A stretch of DNA of 64,000 nt from Mesorhizobium sp. M1C.F.Ca.ET.210.01.1.1 (GCF_004791585.1 NZ_SRUU01000006.1:62001-126000); one strand, 5' to 3'; positions 26,057 through 34,840 are shown, counted from the stretch's first letter. The notes: generated from the letters alone by a model not told the origin. Made by a program: numbers and translations.

Positions 26057-27490
26057 CTAGCCCATCACCTCGCGCAGCCAGGCGGTGATCGCGTCGAAAT
26101 CGACCGGCTTGGTCGTGTCGACGTCGAACAGCGGGCCGCGCCGGAGCGGTTCGGCGCGCTTGGCGAGTTCGACCAGCTCAGGGATGTAAGCAGCGCCCGG
26201 ATGGCCAGGCAGGCGCTGGTCGAGGCGGGCGCGGTAGCGTTCGGCCAGCACCTCGCCCGGCGCGTGGCACCAGACCTCGGCGGTCTGGCCGACGCCGGCG
26301 CGGCTCAGATGCTGCTCCAGCAGTTCGCGCGGCTGGAAGCCGAACCAGGCGTCGACGACGAAGATGGAGCCGGCAGGGGTTTCGCCGACAATCGACCATA
26401 TGGCCTGATAGCTGGCGCGGCCGAGCGTGCGGTTGAACTCGCGGTCGGCGCCGCCGAGGATTTCGAGGAACGGGTTCTTGACGGTGTCGAGCGCAAGCAG
26501 CGGCCAGCCCATACGCTGCGAAATGCCACGTGAGACCGTGCTCTTGCCGGAGGCCGGAATGCCGTTGACCAGGATCGCGCGCCGGCCGCGCGCCGGCCGG
26601 GCCGAGGCCGTGGAAGCCTGCGCAGCGAGCGCCTGCAGGCCGGCGCCGATGACGCCGGCTTCGTCGCCGAGCTTTGCCGGCTGCACCGGGGCTTGATACC
26701 AGGTCGCCAGCGCCGGGGCCTCGGCAAGCGCCCTGTGTGCCGCCTCGCCTAGCCCGCCGCCAAGCAGGACCAGGTCCGGACTGAACATGGCCACAGCCGT
26801 GTCGATCGCGGCGCGCAGCGGCCGCGCCCAGACGTCCAGCACGGCGCGCGCCTCAATGTCGCCGGACGCGGCCCGGGCGAAAAGCTGGTCGACCGAAACG
26901 TCCGGGCCGAGTCCGGCGCGGGCGATGTGACGGCCCAGCGCGGTGCCAGAGCTTGTGGTTTCGACGCAGCCGCGCCGGCCGCACTTGCAGACCGCGCCGT
27001 CGAGATCGACGCCGATATGGCCGAGCTGACCCGCCGTCGCGCTGCCGCGCACGATGCGCCCGCCTTCGGCTACGGCCCCGCCGATGCCGGTGCCGATGGT
27101 GAACATGACGATGTTGCCACGGCCGGCCGCCGCGCCGAGGGCCATTTCGGCTGACAGCGCCATGTTGCAGTCATTGTCGATGATGACGGGCTTGCCGGCC
27201 ATGTTTTCCAGCCGCTGCGCCAAGGCGACGGAGGCAAGGTCGACATAGCCACCGGAAAGCACAGCGCGGCGCAGGGCATCGACCCGGCCAGGAACGCCGA
27301 CGCCGATGGCAGCCACTTCCGAAGCGTCCAGCCGGCGCGTCATGTCGGCGATGCGGCCGAGCACCAGCTCCGGATCGGGAGCGCTCTTCTCGGAGACGCG
27401 CCTGAGGATTTCACCCGAGCCCGAGATCAGAGCGGCACGCAGATTGGTGCCGCCGATATCGATCCCTATGGCCATCGATCTGTGTGGCAT
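26057..27490 (-). CDS. ROK-family sugar kinase fused to a P-loop kinase domain
   Basis: A 477-residue two-domain protein. Residues 7-295 are a ROK kinase: phosphate motif DIGGTN (11-16), catalytic Asp107 in IDNDCNM, and the zinc motif His158 with Cys168, Cys170 and Cys175 (CKCGRRGCVE). Residues 303-477 form a second kinase-like domain with Walker A GIPASGKS (310-317) and a Walker B-like SIFVVDAWFG. ROK glucokinases are normally about 300 residues and end where the P-loop begins. The two domains could catalyse successive phosphorylations, matching the bisphosphate aldolase encoded upstream. There is no DNA-binding domain, so it is not a NagC-type repressor. An ATG 15 bases in is an alternative start. 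Confidence 0.88.
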   Translation of the reverse strand: MPHRSMAIGIDIGGTNLRAALISGSGEILRRVSEKSAPDPELVLGRIADMTRRLDASEVAAIGVGVPGRVDALRRAVLSGGYVDLASVALAQRLENMAGKPVIIDNDCNMALSAEMALGAAAGRGNIVMFTIGTGIGGAVAEGGRIVRGSATAGQLGHIGVDLDGAVCKCGRRGCVETTSSGTALGRHIARAGLGPDVSVDQLFARAASGDIEARAVLDVWARPLRAAIDTAVAMFSPDLVLLGGGLGEAAHRALAEAPALATWYQAPVQPAKLGDEAGVIGAGLQALAAQASTASARPARGRRAILVNGIPASGKSTVSRGISQRMGWPLLALDTVKNPFLEILGGADREFNRTLGRASYQAIWSIVGETPAGSIFVVDAWFGFQPRELLEQHLSRAGVGQTAEVWCHAPGEVLAERYRARLDQRLPGHPGAAYIPELVELAKRAEPLRRGPLFDVDTTKPVDFDAITAWLREVMG

Positions 27491-27563
27491 GGTTGCGTGC
27501 CTGCTGCGAACGCCAATCTCTAGAGCAGTTCCGGCGGAAACCGCTCCAACTATTTTCGCCGTA

Positions 27564-27660
27564 GAGGTGTGTCGAGATTCAGGTCAGGCCGTGCCGAGAG
27601 CGGCAGGTGCAGGAACCTGCCGGTCGCAGGCCGGCCTCACCCGAATATCAACATGCCTCA
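27564..27660. repeat. Mosaic palindromic element, copy C3 (short form)
   Basis: A 97-base version of the C element with the ends GAGATTCAGGTCAGGCCG and GGCCGGCCTCACCCGAATAT. The inner palindrome is shorter than in C1 and C2 (GGCAGGTGCAGGAACCTGCC). Its right end CCTCA contains the stop codon of the aldolase gene (TGA on the minus strand at 27660-27658). Confidence 0.85.
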
Positions 27661-28563
27661 GGCGGCCTTGCGGCGGTAGTTGCCGATGACCGCCTGGATC
27701 TCGCGCAGCCGCGACACGGCGACGGTCTTCAGCCTTTCGCGCTGGACATCACGGTCGAGCGAGATGCAGTCCTTCCACAGCGAGCGGCCGGCGATCACGC
27801 CGGAGGCGCCGTTCTTCATGGCGATCTCGACCTGATCCAGGAAAGTAGCGTGGTTGACGCCGGCCGACAGCACCGCCCACGGCACGTCGCCGGCGATCCT
27901 GGTGATGTTGGCGCAAGCTTCCGGCGTGCCGGGATAGGGAAGCTTCAGCACCTTTGCCCCACAGTCCAGCGAGATCCGGGTGCCTTCCTCGACCAGTGAC
28001 GGTATCCTGGCGGCGTAATCTTCGGCGCTTTCGCCCTCGAGCTGATAGGTCAGGAACTCGACGACGAGCAGAAGATCCTCCCTGGCGAAGTCGGCGATGC
28101 ATTGCTTGAGGATGGCGATGTTGTGCCCGTTCGCCTCTGGCCGGTCCGCCCTGAGATAGACCATGATCTTGCCGCCGGTGCCGCCAAGCTCGCGCACGCG
28201 GCGCGCGTCGATGCCGGGCACGAGACGCGACAGGCGGTAGCCTTCCGGCGAGACATCATAGCCCGAGGCGTCGAGACCGATGAGCAGCGCGGTGTCGCGG
28301 TTCAGCACCCCCTCGTCGACGACACGCGGCACCGCGCAAAGCGGGTCCAACAGGACGCAGGAGGCCTCACTGGCGAGGTATCTGGTGATGTCGGACTTGG
28401 TGTCGCCAAGCATGTCGTTGGTGATCCTGGCCTGCTCGTCGGGGTCGGAGGAAAGAAGCGTGCGCATGCCGCCGCGCTGGTCGCAGGCAATGGCCATCAT
28501 GGCCCCGTCTCTGCCGCAAATCTGCTGGTAGCCGCGCAGCTCGGCGGTCGTCATCTTGGTCAT
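27658..28563 (-). CDS. Class I aldolase, LacD/YihT-like (tagatose-bisphosphate aldolase family)
   Basis: A 301-residue aldolase of the LacD/DhnA group, which forms a Schiff base through lysine; the best candidate is in GAKVLKLPYPG. Other family stretches are AIACDQRGGMRTLL, LLDPLCAVPRVVDEG and VPWAVLSAGVNHATFLDQVE. LacD cleaves tagatose 1,6-bisphosphate, YihT cleaves sulfofructose phosphate; this one's substrate is not determined. Encoded ahead of the ROK/P-loop kinase gene and divergent from a SorC-type regulator, with an operator-like site upstream shared with the transporter at 30216. An ATG 9 bases further in is an alternative start. Confidence 0.85.
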   Translation of the reverse strand: MTKMTTAELRGYQQICGRDGAMMAIACDQRGGMRTLLSSDPDEQARITNDMLGDTKSDITRYLASEASCVLLDPLCAVPRVVDEGVLNRDTALLIGLDASGYDVSPEGYRLSRLVPGIDARRVRELGGTGGKIMVYLRADRPEANGHNIAILKQCIADFAREDLLLVVEFLTYQLEGESAEDYAARIPSLVEEGTRISLDCGAKVLKLPYPGTPEACANITRIAGDVPWAVLSAGVNHATFLDQVEIAMKNGASGVIAGRSLWKDCISLDRDVQRERLKTVAVSRLREIQAVIGNYRRKAA

Positions 28564-28776
28564 CGTCTTTGATCCATTCTTGGCGCAGCCCATGCGTCCG
28601 GAGCGCGCTGTCCGTGGAAACTGGAAACGCCGTTTTGAAACCTCGAGGCGGCAAGCTTCACCGCTCCGACGCGCCTGCCGTCGCGAGAAGAGCAGCGTGC
28701 CGAGAGAGCAGCCCCCAAGTTGCGGGTTTGCCGAATTTGGGCGATAACTCCCGTCGGTCGACAGGTCTGTAACACA

Positions 28777-28795
28777 TTGCTGAAAGGAATTGCAA
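28777..28795 (-). promoter_or_regulatory. Operator/promoter site 1 (TTGC-N11-GCAA)
   Basis: Read on the minus strand, the segment is CTTGCAATTCCTTTCAGCAA followed by TGTGTTACA. A near-identical sequence stands ahead of the transporter gene at 29936. The half-sites TTGC and GCAA are exact inverted repeats separated by 11 bases. A CTTGCA hexamer is spaced 17 bases from GTTACA in both copies, which may be a promoter with the operator in its spacer. Likely bound by the SorC-type regulator; this is inference. Confidence 0.6.
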
Positions 28796-28838
28796 GCTGT
28801 CTGTCCCCCCGATACAGGATGCGACAGCATCGCGCACG

Positions 28839-29744
28839 ATGCTGCATATGGTCGCCAAGCTGCATTACGAGGCGGAGATGTCGCAGGTCGATATCGCGCG
28901 GCGGCTGGGTGTGTCCACGGCCACCATCTCGCGCCTTTTGCAGCGGGCGCGGGCGGAAGGCATCGTGCGCATCGAGGTGCTGGACATCGCGGCGCCCGAG
29001 GCCATCACCACGCAGGTGATCGAGGCGCTCGGGCTTCGCGACGCGGCTGTCGTGGAGACGCCGGCGGCCGGTGTGCTGACAGCGCTGGCCGCGCCCCTCG
29101 GCGGGATGCTCAAGCAGGCCGAACTGTCGCCCGGTTCCGTGGTGGCCATCGGTTGGGGTAGAGCGATCCGCGAAGTCATCCGCGCCGGCCTGCCGCGCGT
29201 TCCCGGCGTGCTGACCGTGGCAGCCACCGGCGGCATGCAGCAGCAGGCGCCGCATTTCCAGATCAACGAGTTCGTGCGGCTGGCGGCGGAAGAATTCGGC
29301 GGGACGCCGCATTTCATCCATGCGCCCTATCTGCCGTCCAGCGAGCTTCGCGAGGTTTTCCTCGGCGACGCGGCCATCCGTGACGCCGTGGCGCTCTGGG
29401 ATCGGACCAGTGTCGCCATCGTCGGCGTCGGCCTGCCGCATGCCATCAATGCGCCGGAGGCAAGTGCGGCGACGCCCAGCGAGCGGGCCCTGGTCCATGC
29501 CGCGGGCGACGTCATCCGCCACTATTTCGATGCCAACGGAGCCCTCATCTCCTGGGAGGGCGAGGGCCGCATGATCGCGATGTCGCCGGCCCAGCTCCAG
29601 GCCGTTCCCCTTGTGATCGGCGTCGCCTCCGGGCCGGAAAAGGCAAGCGCCATCATCGGCGCCGCCCGCGCTAGGCTGATCAATGCGCTGGTCACGGACA
29701 CCAAGACGGCGCAGGCCATCCTCGAAGCGCTCCTGCCGCGATAG
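28839..29744 (+). CDS. SorC/DeoR-type sugar-sensing transcriptional regulator
   Basis: A regulator of at least 301 residues. The N-terminal HTH is KLHYEAEMSQVDIARRLGVSTATISRLLQRARAEGIVRIEV (about 7-47). The C-terminal sugar-binding domain (about 60-300) has SVVAIGWGRAIREVI and VGVASGPEKASAIIGAARARLINALVTD, both typical for SorC/CggR effector domains that bind phosphosugars. Annotated from the ATG at 28839. A GAAAGGA ribosome site at 28782-28788 points to a start about 42 bases upstream, where only CTG (28797) is in frame, so the real start is uncertain. It is divergent from the aldolase gene and upstream of the transporter. Confidence 0.88.
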   Translation: MLHMVAKLHYEAEMSQVDIARRLGVSTATISRLLQRARAEGIVRIEVLDIAAPEAITTQVIEALGLRDAAVVETPAAGVLTALAAPLGGMLKQAELSPGSVVAIGWGRAIREVIRAGLPRVPGVLTVAATGGMQQQAPHFQINEFVRLAAEEFGGTPHFIHAPYLPSSELREVFLGDAAIRDAVALWDRTSVAIVGVGLPHAINAPEASAATPSERALVHAAGDVIRHYFDANGALISWEGEGRMIAMSPAQLQAVPLVIGVASGPEKASAIIGAARARLINALVTDTKTAQAILEALLPR

Positions 29745-29769
29745 GACGCCGCCAAGTGTTTGTTCTTAC

Positions 29770-29814
29770 GCAATTCCGGACGGAAAACCGCTAAGCACCT
29801 TTCCTGGAATTGCT
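29770..29814 (+). repeat. 45-bp palindromic intergenic repeat, copy A4
   Basis: A repeat A copy 26 bases after the SorC-type regulator stop. The 471-base gap 29745-30215 holds only this repeat and operator site 2. From the operator to the transporter start, about 250 bases appear to be an untranslated leader with no credible frame. Confidence 0.87.
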
Positions 29815-29935
29815 CTGGAAATCACCCGTTGTGCCGCCGGCGGGTTGGGGCGATAGTCGCCACGCGGGGCTGCGCGGAGCAGAAAGATGACGTCCGGTCC
29901 GGACATTGCGGCGGCTCAGTTCGCCAAACAGCCGC

Positions 29936-29954
29936 TTGCAATTAATTTCAGCAA
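29936..29954 (+). promoter_or_regulatory. Operator/promoter site 2 (TTGC-N11-GCAA)
   Basis: CTTGCAATTAATTTCAGCAA followed by AGTGTTACA on the plus strand. It matches site 1 in about 26 of 29 positions, in the same orientation relative to the gene it precedes (substrate-binding protein gene at 30216). This is the main evidence that the aldolase/kinase unit and the transporter share one regulator. Confidence 0.6.
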
Positions 29955-30215
29955 AGTGTTACAAAGCTGCGCGCTTGGCACGGATGCGTGCCGGGCGGCG
30001 CGGTTTTCCGGACCTTGCGGAGGCGGGGAAACGAGACCGCTGGTACAAGGACGGCCGGTTTCGGCTGGTTGAGGCAACGACCGGGGCGCTTTGGAGGAAA
30101 GCCGCCCGCATGGCCGAGCAGACGAAACATTTCTCCGCGTCGTCAACACGATCCGACCAGCTGACGCCCATCCAGCGTCAACAGCACACCTGCCACCACC
30201 CATGAGGAGGAACCC

Positions 30216-31193
30216 ATGAAGAAGACACTTGCCGCCTTGGCGGCGCTCGCCATCTCGGCATCGGCGCTGATCGCGCCCGCCCACGCCGAGGACAAGAAAT
30301 ACACCATCGCGCTCATTCCGGGCCTGACCACCGACGGCTTCTACATCACCATGCGCAAGGGCGCCCAGGCGGCAGCCGACGCGCTCGGCGTGAACCTTGT
30401 CTTCCAGGGCGCTCCGGACTTCAACCCGGTCACCCAGGTGCCGGTGCTGGATGCGGTCATCGCCAAGAAGCCGGACGCGATCCTGATCGCGCCCACCGAC
30501 AAGGCCCAGCTGGTTGAGCCATTGCGCAAGGCCAATGATGCCGGCATCCCGGTGATCACCGTCGACACCTTCATCGGTAGCGGCGTCTACCAGACCGGCG
30601 CCGGCGACGCCGACTTCCCGCTCGCCTACATCGCCTCGGACAATGTGCTCGGCGGCGAGATCGCGGCGCGGGCGCTTGCCACCTCGATCGGCGACAAGGG
30701 CAAGGTCTATGTCTCGAACGTGAAGCCCGGCATCTCGACCACTGACCAGCGTGAGGAGGGCTTCAAGAAGGAGATGGCGAAGCATCCCGGCATCACCGTG
30801 CTGGAGACCCAGTTCAACGACGACGACGCCAACAAGGCGGCCTCGCAGCTGCAGGCCGTGTTCGCGCGCAATCCCGATCTCGTCGGCGTGTTCGGCGCCA
30901 ATCTGTTCTCGGCCCTAGGTGCGGCCAATGGTGTCAAGCAGGCCGGACAGACCGGCACCGTCAAGGTGGTGGCCTTCGACGCTCCGGTGAGCATCGTCGA
31001 CAACATCAACACCGGCCTTGTCGACGTGGCGATCGCCCAGCATCCGGCCGAAATCGGCTATTTCGGCGTGGTCTCGGCCTATGCCCACCTGACCGGCCAT
31101 TCGATCCCGGTCACGATCGGCACCGGCTTCACGATCATGGACAAGTCCAACATCGCCGATCCGAACATCTCGAAGTATCTTTACTCCGAGTAA
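30216..31193 (+). CDS. CUT2 sugar ABC transporter substrate-binding protein
   Basis: A 325-residue periplasmic binding protein of the RbsB/FrcB class with a Sec signal peptide (MKKTLAALAALAISASALIAPAHA). Characteristic segments are GLTTDGFYITMRKGAQAAADALGV, PDAILIAPTDKAQLVEPLRKAND and GIPVITVDTFIG. A strong AGGAGGAA ribosome site precedes the ATG. It is first of three transporter genes (binding protein, permease, ATPase, the frcBCA order) and is followed by a hairpin. The sugar is unknown; the aldolase and kinase genes nearby suggest a hexose or ketose. Confidence 0.93.
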   Translation: MKKTLAALAALAISASALIAPAHAEDKKYTIALIPGLTTDGFYITMRKGAQAAADALGVNLVFQGAPDFNPVTQVPVLDAVIAKKPDAILIAPTDKAQLVEPLRKANDAGIPVITVDTFIGSGVYQTGAGDADFPLAYIASDNVLGGEIAARALATSIGDKGKVYVSNVKPGISTTDQREEGFKKEMAKHPGITVLETQFNDDDANKAASQLQAVFARNPDLVGVFGANLFSALGAANGVKQAGQTGTVKVVAFDAPVSIVDNINTGLVDVAIAQHPAEIGYFGVVSAYAHLTGHSIPVTIGTGFTIMDKSNIADPNISKYLYSE

Positions 31194-31209
31194 GCCAGGC
31201 GCGTTCGCT

Positions 31210-31233
31210 CCTCTCCCGGCGAGCCGGGAGGGG
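31210..31233 (+). terminator. Stem-loop after substrate-binding protein gene
   Basis: CCTCTCCCGGC, a two-base loop, then GCCGGGAGGGG: an 11-bp stem with one G-U pair, 16 bases after the stop and before the permease gene. No T-run follows, so it more likely stabilises the upstream mRNA or attenuates than fully terminates. Confidence 0.6.
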
Positions 31234-31299
31234 AGCAGCGCCGGGTCCTGGCCGGAATCAGGCTCCCGTTCGAAAGCAAGCCGCGGATCGGATGCGTTC

Positions 31300-32361
31300 A
31301 TGACTTCAACATCACCAGCACAGCAGGCTGAAAAGCATGTCGCCCCCCAGGCTGACCATGGCGATGCGGCAAAAAGCTGGATCCGGCGCATAGCCGAAGG
31401 GCGCGCGTGGCTGTTCCTCGCCGGCCTGATGATCTGCTTCGAAGTGTGGTCGAGGGTCGCCTTCGGCGCCACCTTCGTGCTCAATCCGTTCAACCTTCAG
31501 TCCATCGCTATCTTCGCCGTGGCGCCGCTGCTGCTGGCGACCGGACAGACCTTCGTCATCATCTCCGGCGGCATCGATCTGTCGCTCGGCTTCATCATGG
31601 GGCTGGCCGCCGTCATCGCCGCGCATGCGACCAACTTGGCGGGCGCGGCGATCCCCTTGCCGCTGGCCATGCTTGCCGGCATGCTCGCCGCCGTCATCGT
31701 CGCGGGCGTGCCCGGCGTTATCAACGGCCTCCTGATCTCGCGCCTGAGAATCCCGCCCTTCATCGGCACGCTCGGCATGTTCGGCGTCGCCCGTGGAGCG
31801 GCTTTCCTGCTTGCGGGCGGCACGACCGTGCCGGTGCAGAATTCCTGGCTTGCAGTGGTCGGCAACGGCAGGCTTTTCGGCGTGCCCTACCTCGTCGTCA
31901 TCACTGCCGTCTTCGTCATCGTCATGCACTACATCCTGAGCCAGACGCGGTTCGGCCAGCATAACTACGCCATCGGCGCCAACGTGCAAGCAGCGCGCCG
32001 CGCAGGCATCGACATCAGGGACCACATCCTGCGCCTCTACGTGCTGTCGGCGATGTGCGCCGGCCTCGGCGGGGCGCTCTACGCCGCGCGTTTCACCGCC
32101 GGCGCCGCGCAGGCCGGCGAGCCGCTTCTGCTCGACAGCGTCGCGGCGGTGGTGATCGGCGGCGCCAGCCTGTTCGGCGGCTCCGGCACGATCTTCGGCA
32201 CGGTTGCCGGCGCGCTGGTGATCGCGGTCATCCAGTACGGCCTGGTCTTCGTCAATGTCGAGCCGTTCTGGCAGTTCATCGCCGTCGGCGTCGTCATCAT
32301 CATTTCCGTCCTCATCGACCAGGCGCAGCGCCGGTTCAGTGGAGCCCGTCAGGATGAATAA
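31300..32361 (+). CDS. CUT2 sugar ABC transporter permease (RbsC/FrcC type)
   Basis: A 353-residue inner-membrane protein with a hydrophilic N-terminal stretch (1-35) and about ten hydrophobic segments. Landmarks are LLATGQTFVIISGGIDLSLGFIMGLAA, RLRIPPFIGTLGMFGVARGA and VVIGGASLFGGSGTIFGTVAGAL, all conserved in the family. The C-terminal VLIDQAQRR is also typical. The ATPase gene starts 8 bases before its stop. Confidence 0.94.
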   Translation: MTSTSPAQQAEKHVAPQADHGDAAKSWIRRIAEGRAWLFLAGLMICFEVWSRVAFGATFVLNPFNLQSIAIFAVAPLLLATGQTFVIISGGIDLSLGFIMGLAAVIAAHATNLAGAAIPLPLAMLAGMLAAVIVAGVPGVINGLLISRLRIPPFIGTLGMFGVARGAAFLLAGGTTVPVQNSWLAVVGNGRLFGVPYLVVITAVFVIVMHYILSQTRFGQHNYAIGANVQAARRAGIDIRDHILRLYVLSAMCAGLGGALYAARFTAGAAQAGEPLLLDSVAAVVIGGASLFGGSGTIFGTVAGALVIAVIQYGLVFVNVEPFWQFIAVGVVIIISVLIDQAQRRFSGARQDE

Positions 32362-33100
32362 CAGCGCGCCTCTCCTCGAAGTCCGCAACCTGTCCAAGCA
32401 TTTCGGAGCGGTGCGGGCGCTCAGCGACTTCTCCATGGTCGTGCGGCCGGGCGAGGTGGTGGCGCTTGCCGGCGACAACGGCGCCGGCAAGACGACGCTG
32501 ATCAAGGCGATATCGGGAGTCTACCAGCCGACGGCCGGCGAGATCCTGCTCAGGGGTCAGCCGGTGACCTTCGCCACGCCGCACGACGCGCGCGACAAAG
32601 GCATCGAGACGATCTACCAGGACCTCGCGCTCGCCGACAACCTGTCGATCGGCGCCAACATCTTTCTCGGCCGCGAGCCTATGCGCAAGGCTTTCGGCTT
32701 CCTGCCGGTGCTCGACCGCAAGGCGATGGCGACGGCGGCCAAGGAGACGATGAGCCGGCTGGATTTCCATGTCAGCCGGCTGGAGGCCCCGGTCAGCAAT
32801 TTCTCCGGCGGACAGCGGCAGGCGGTCGCCATCGGCCGCGCCGTCTACTGGGACGCGCAGATCCTGATCATGGACGAGCCGACCGCGGCGCTCGGCGTGC
32901 CCGAGCAGCGCAAGGTCATCTCGCTCATCCACCAGCTGAAGGCGCAGGGGCGGGGCGTGATCTTCATCTCGCACAATCTGCAGGACATCTTCGCCGTCTC
33001 CGACCGTATCGTGGTGCTCAGGCGCGGCGTCCAGGCCGGCGAGCGCAAGATCTCGGAAACCAACCACGACGAGGTCGTCAAGCTGATGGTCGGCGGCTAG
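32354..33100 (+). CDS. CUT2 sugar ABC transporter ATP-binding protein, single domain
   Basis: A 248-residue ATPase with one nucleotide-binding domain: Walker A GDNGAGKTT, signature FSGGQRQAVAIGRA, Walker B ILIMDEPTAALG, H-loop FISHNLQDI. It is the FrcA-like single-domain type, unlike the two-domain RbsA/MglA type at 35908. It presumably works as a homodimer. It overlaps the permease by 8 bases, with an AGGATG context. It ends 9 bases before the convergent LacI gene. Confidence 0.94.
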   Translation: MNNSAPLLEVRNLSKHFGAVRALSDFSMVVRPGEVVALAGDNGAGKTTLIKAISGVYQPTAGEILLRGQPVTFATPHDARDKGIETIYQDLALADNLSIGANIFLGREPMRKAFGFLPVLDRKAMATAAKETMSRLDFHVSRLEAPVSNFSGGQRQAVAIGRAVYWDAQILIMDEPTAALGVPEQRKVISLIHQLKAQGRGVIFISHNLQDIFAVSDRIVVLRRGVQAGERKISETNHDEVVKLMVGG

Positions 33101-33109
33101 AAGGCCCCG

Positions 33110-34225
33110 TCACTGGTTTCGTACGGGCACGCTGCCTACCGACTCCCGCTCCACCAGAGGGCATTCCAGCTTGGTGATGGGGTAGCGTCCCCGGCCAGGC
33201 GCCGGCGGCGTCTCCAGCTGCTCGATCGCCCATTGGCCCATCGCCAGATGCGGGAGGATCGATGTGGTCAGCGGCGGGAAGAGGTGGCGGGCGATCTCCT
33301 CGTCGTCATAGCCGACCACGGAAATATCCTGCGGGATATGCAGGCCCGCCTCCTTCAGCGCCTCGTAGCAGCCGATCGCCGTGCGGTCGTTCTGGCAGAA
33401 GATGGCGGTCGGGCGGTCTTTCAGGGCGAGAAGCTTGACGGTCGCGGCATAGCCGGCGCTAGCCGACCAGTCGCCCTCGACCACCAGTTCGGGATCGAAG
33501 GGGATGTCGGCGGTCGCCAAAGCGCGGCGATAGCCTTTCAGGCGATCCTGCGCCGCCTGCATCCAGGGCTCGCCGGTGATGGTGGCGATGCGGCGATGGC
33601 CGTGGCCGATCAGATGCCTTGTCGCGCTCTGGCCGCCGGCGATCTCGGAGGGCACCACGGCGGGAAAAGCATAGTCGGTGGTGTAGCAGTTAAGCAGGAT
33701 GACCGGGATGTCGAGGCTGTAGAGGAAATCCGGCGCCGTGATCTCGCGGGTGAAGATGGTCATGTAGATCAGCGCCGAGATGCCGCGCCGCGTCAGCGCC
33801 TGGATGGCGCGAGGCTCCATCACCGCGTCGCCCATGGTCTGCGCCACCAAAAGCACGTTGCCGGCGTTCCACGAGGCCTGGCGCGCGCCCTCGATGGCGA
33901 CCACCGCTTCGGGGCTGGTGGCGAGTTGGTCGACGGCGAAGCCGATCACCCCATCCAGTCCTTCGAATGGTGTCACGGCCGGGCGGAGCGCCGAAAAGAC
34001 CGGCGGCGAATAGCCGAGCGACCGCGCCGCCTCGATCACCCGGTCGCGCGTCTGCTGCGACAACCTGATGCCCGGCGAATTGTTGAGCACGAAGGAGACC
34101 GTCGCCTGCGAGCAGCCGGCCACGCGCGCGATGTCGGTCATGGTGACACGGCCCTTGGGCTTGGCCGACGGCTTGCGGCGCCTGGAGGCTTCCGGGGGAT
34201 CGCGCAGTTCCGTCGGTTCGCTCAT
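33110..34225 (-). CDS. LacI-family transcriptional regulator
   Basis: A 371-residue repressor. After a basic N-terminal extension (1-28), the HTH is VTMTDIARVAGCSQATVSFVLNNSPGIRLSQQTRDRVIEAARSLGY. The C-terminal domain is a periplasmic-binding-protein-like sensor (about 85-365) with FCQNDRTAIGCYEAL and ISVVGYDDEEIA. Divergent from the ribose-type ABC operon at 34841, which it probably controls. The start at 34225 (MSEPTELRD) is chosen over 34258; the extra residues give no family match. Confidence 0.93.
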   Translation of the reverse strand: MSEPTELRDPPEASRRRKPSAKPKGRVTMTDIARVAGCSQATVSFVLNNSPGIRLSQQTRDRVIEAARSLGYSPPVFSALRPAVTPFEGLDGVIGFAVDQLATSPEAVVAIEGARQASWNAGNVLLVAQTMGDAVMEPRAIQALTRRGISALIYMTIFTREITAPDFLYSLDIPVILLNCYTTDYAFPAVVPSEIAGGQSATRHLIGHGHRRIATITGEPWMQAAQDRLKGYRRALATADIPFDPELVVEGDWSASAGYAATVKLLALKDRPTAIFCQNDRTAIGCYEALKEAGLHIPQDISVVGYDDEEIARHLFPPLTTSILPHLAMGQWAIEQLETPPAPGRGRYPITKLECPLVERESVGSVPVRNQ

Positions 34226-34840
34226 GGTCGTTTCCCAAACGCTCCGGCTGTCAAGCAAAGGCGGGCGGCAGCGGCAAGATCGTCAAGTCCGGCGCATTTA
34301 TCCGAAGCGCTCGATTTATAACTATTAGCCAGCGCGACATCTTCCTCGCCAAGCGTGCCGCCTGTCAACGAAAAACAACCGGTTAAAACCACGAAACCGG
34401 CTGATTTCCGGGAATTCCCGTGTCAGCGGCGGAGCACGTTATGACTGCCGCCCTCTCCTCCTTCAGGCCCTCCCGGCAATCACCCCCTCCACCACGGAGG
34501 CACCCGCTTGAGCTCCCAAACTAATACTCTTTACTAATAGCCGTAAGCGTTCTACTGTCAACTTGCCGCGACCGGCGGGTCGTAACCGGCTGGTGGCGGC
34601 AAATGGGAGGGACGCATGCCGACTGCCCGGCAAGCCGCCGGATGGGGCGGACTCCCTCTCACGAAAATGTCAGACAAATCTGACTATTTACGAACGGCAA
34701 ATGAGTGTCTAGTGTCTCGGTCGCGGCTGGATTGGCGCGCCGTTCTTAAGGTGCCAGACCTTGGGCAAGCCCCTTGAGGAGGAGGGCGTCCGGGCCGCAG
34801 CCGGGATATCAGCAATGAGTTTCAAAAGGGAGGTTGAACC
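34226..34840. promoter_or_regulatory. 615-base divergent regulatory region between lacI-type gene and ABC operon
   Basis: No credible gene. It contains a perfect palindrome GTCAGACAAATCTGAC at 34669-34684, a direct repeat of ACTAATA at 34520 and 34533 (13-base period), and a similar ACTATTAGCC at 34321. It also has comparatively AT-rich stretches near 34310-34400. The ATG at 34841 is preceded by AAAAGGGAGGTTGAACC. Which of these sites the LacI-type regulator binds cannot be decided. Confidence 0.5.

Noticed and set aside
26057..27490. The ROK protein as a NagC/XylR-type repressor
   Set aside because: There is no N-terminal helix-turn-helix, and the kinase residues and zinc motif are intact.
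29887..30072. A 61-codon frame in the leader of the transporter operon
   Set aside because: It has no ribosome site, spans the operator/promoter candidate and shows no domain. Treated as untranslated leader.
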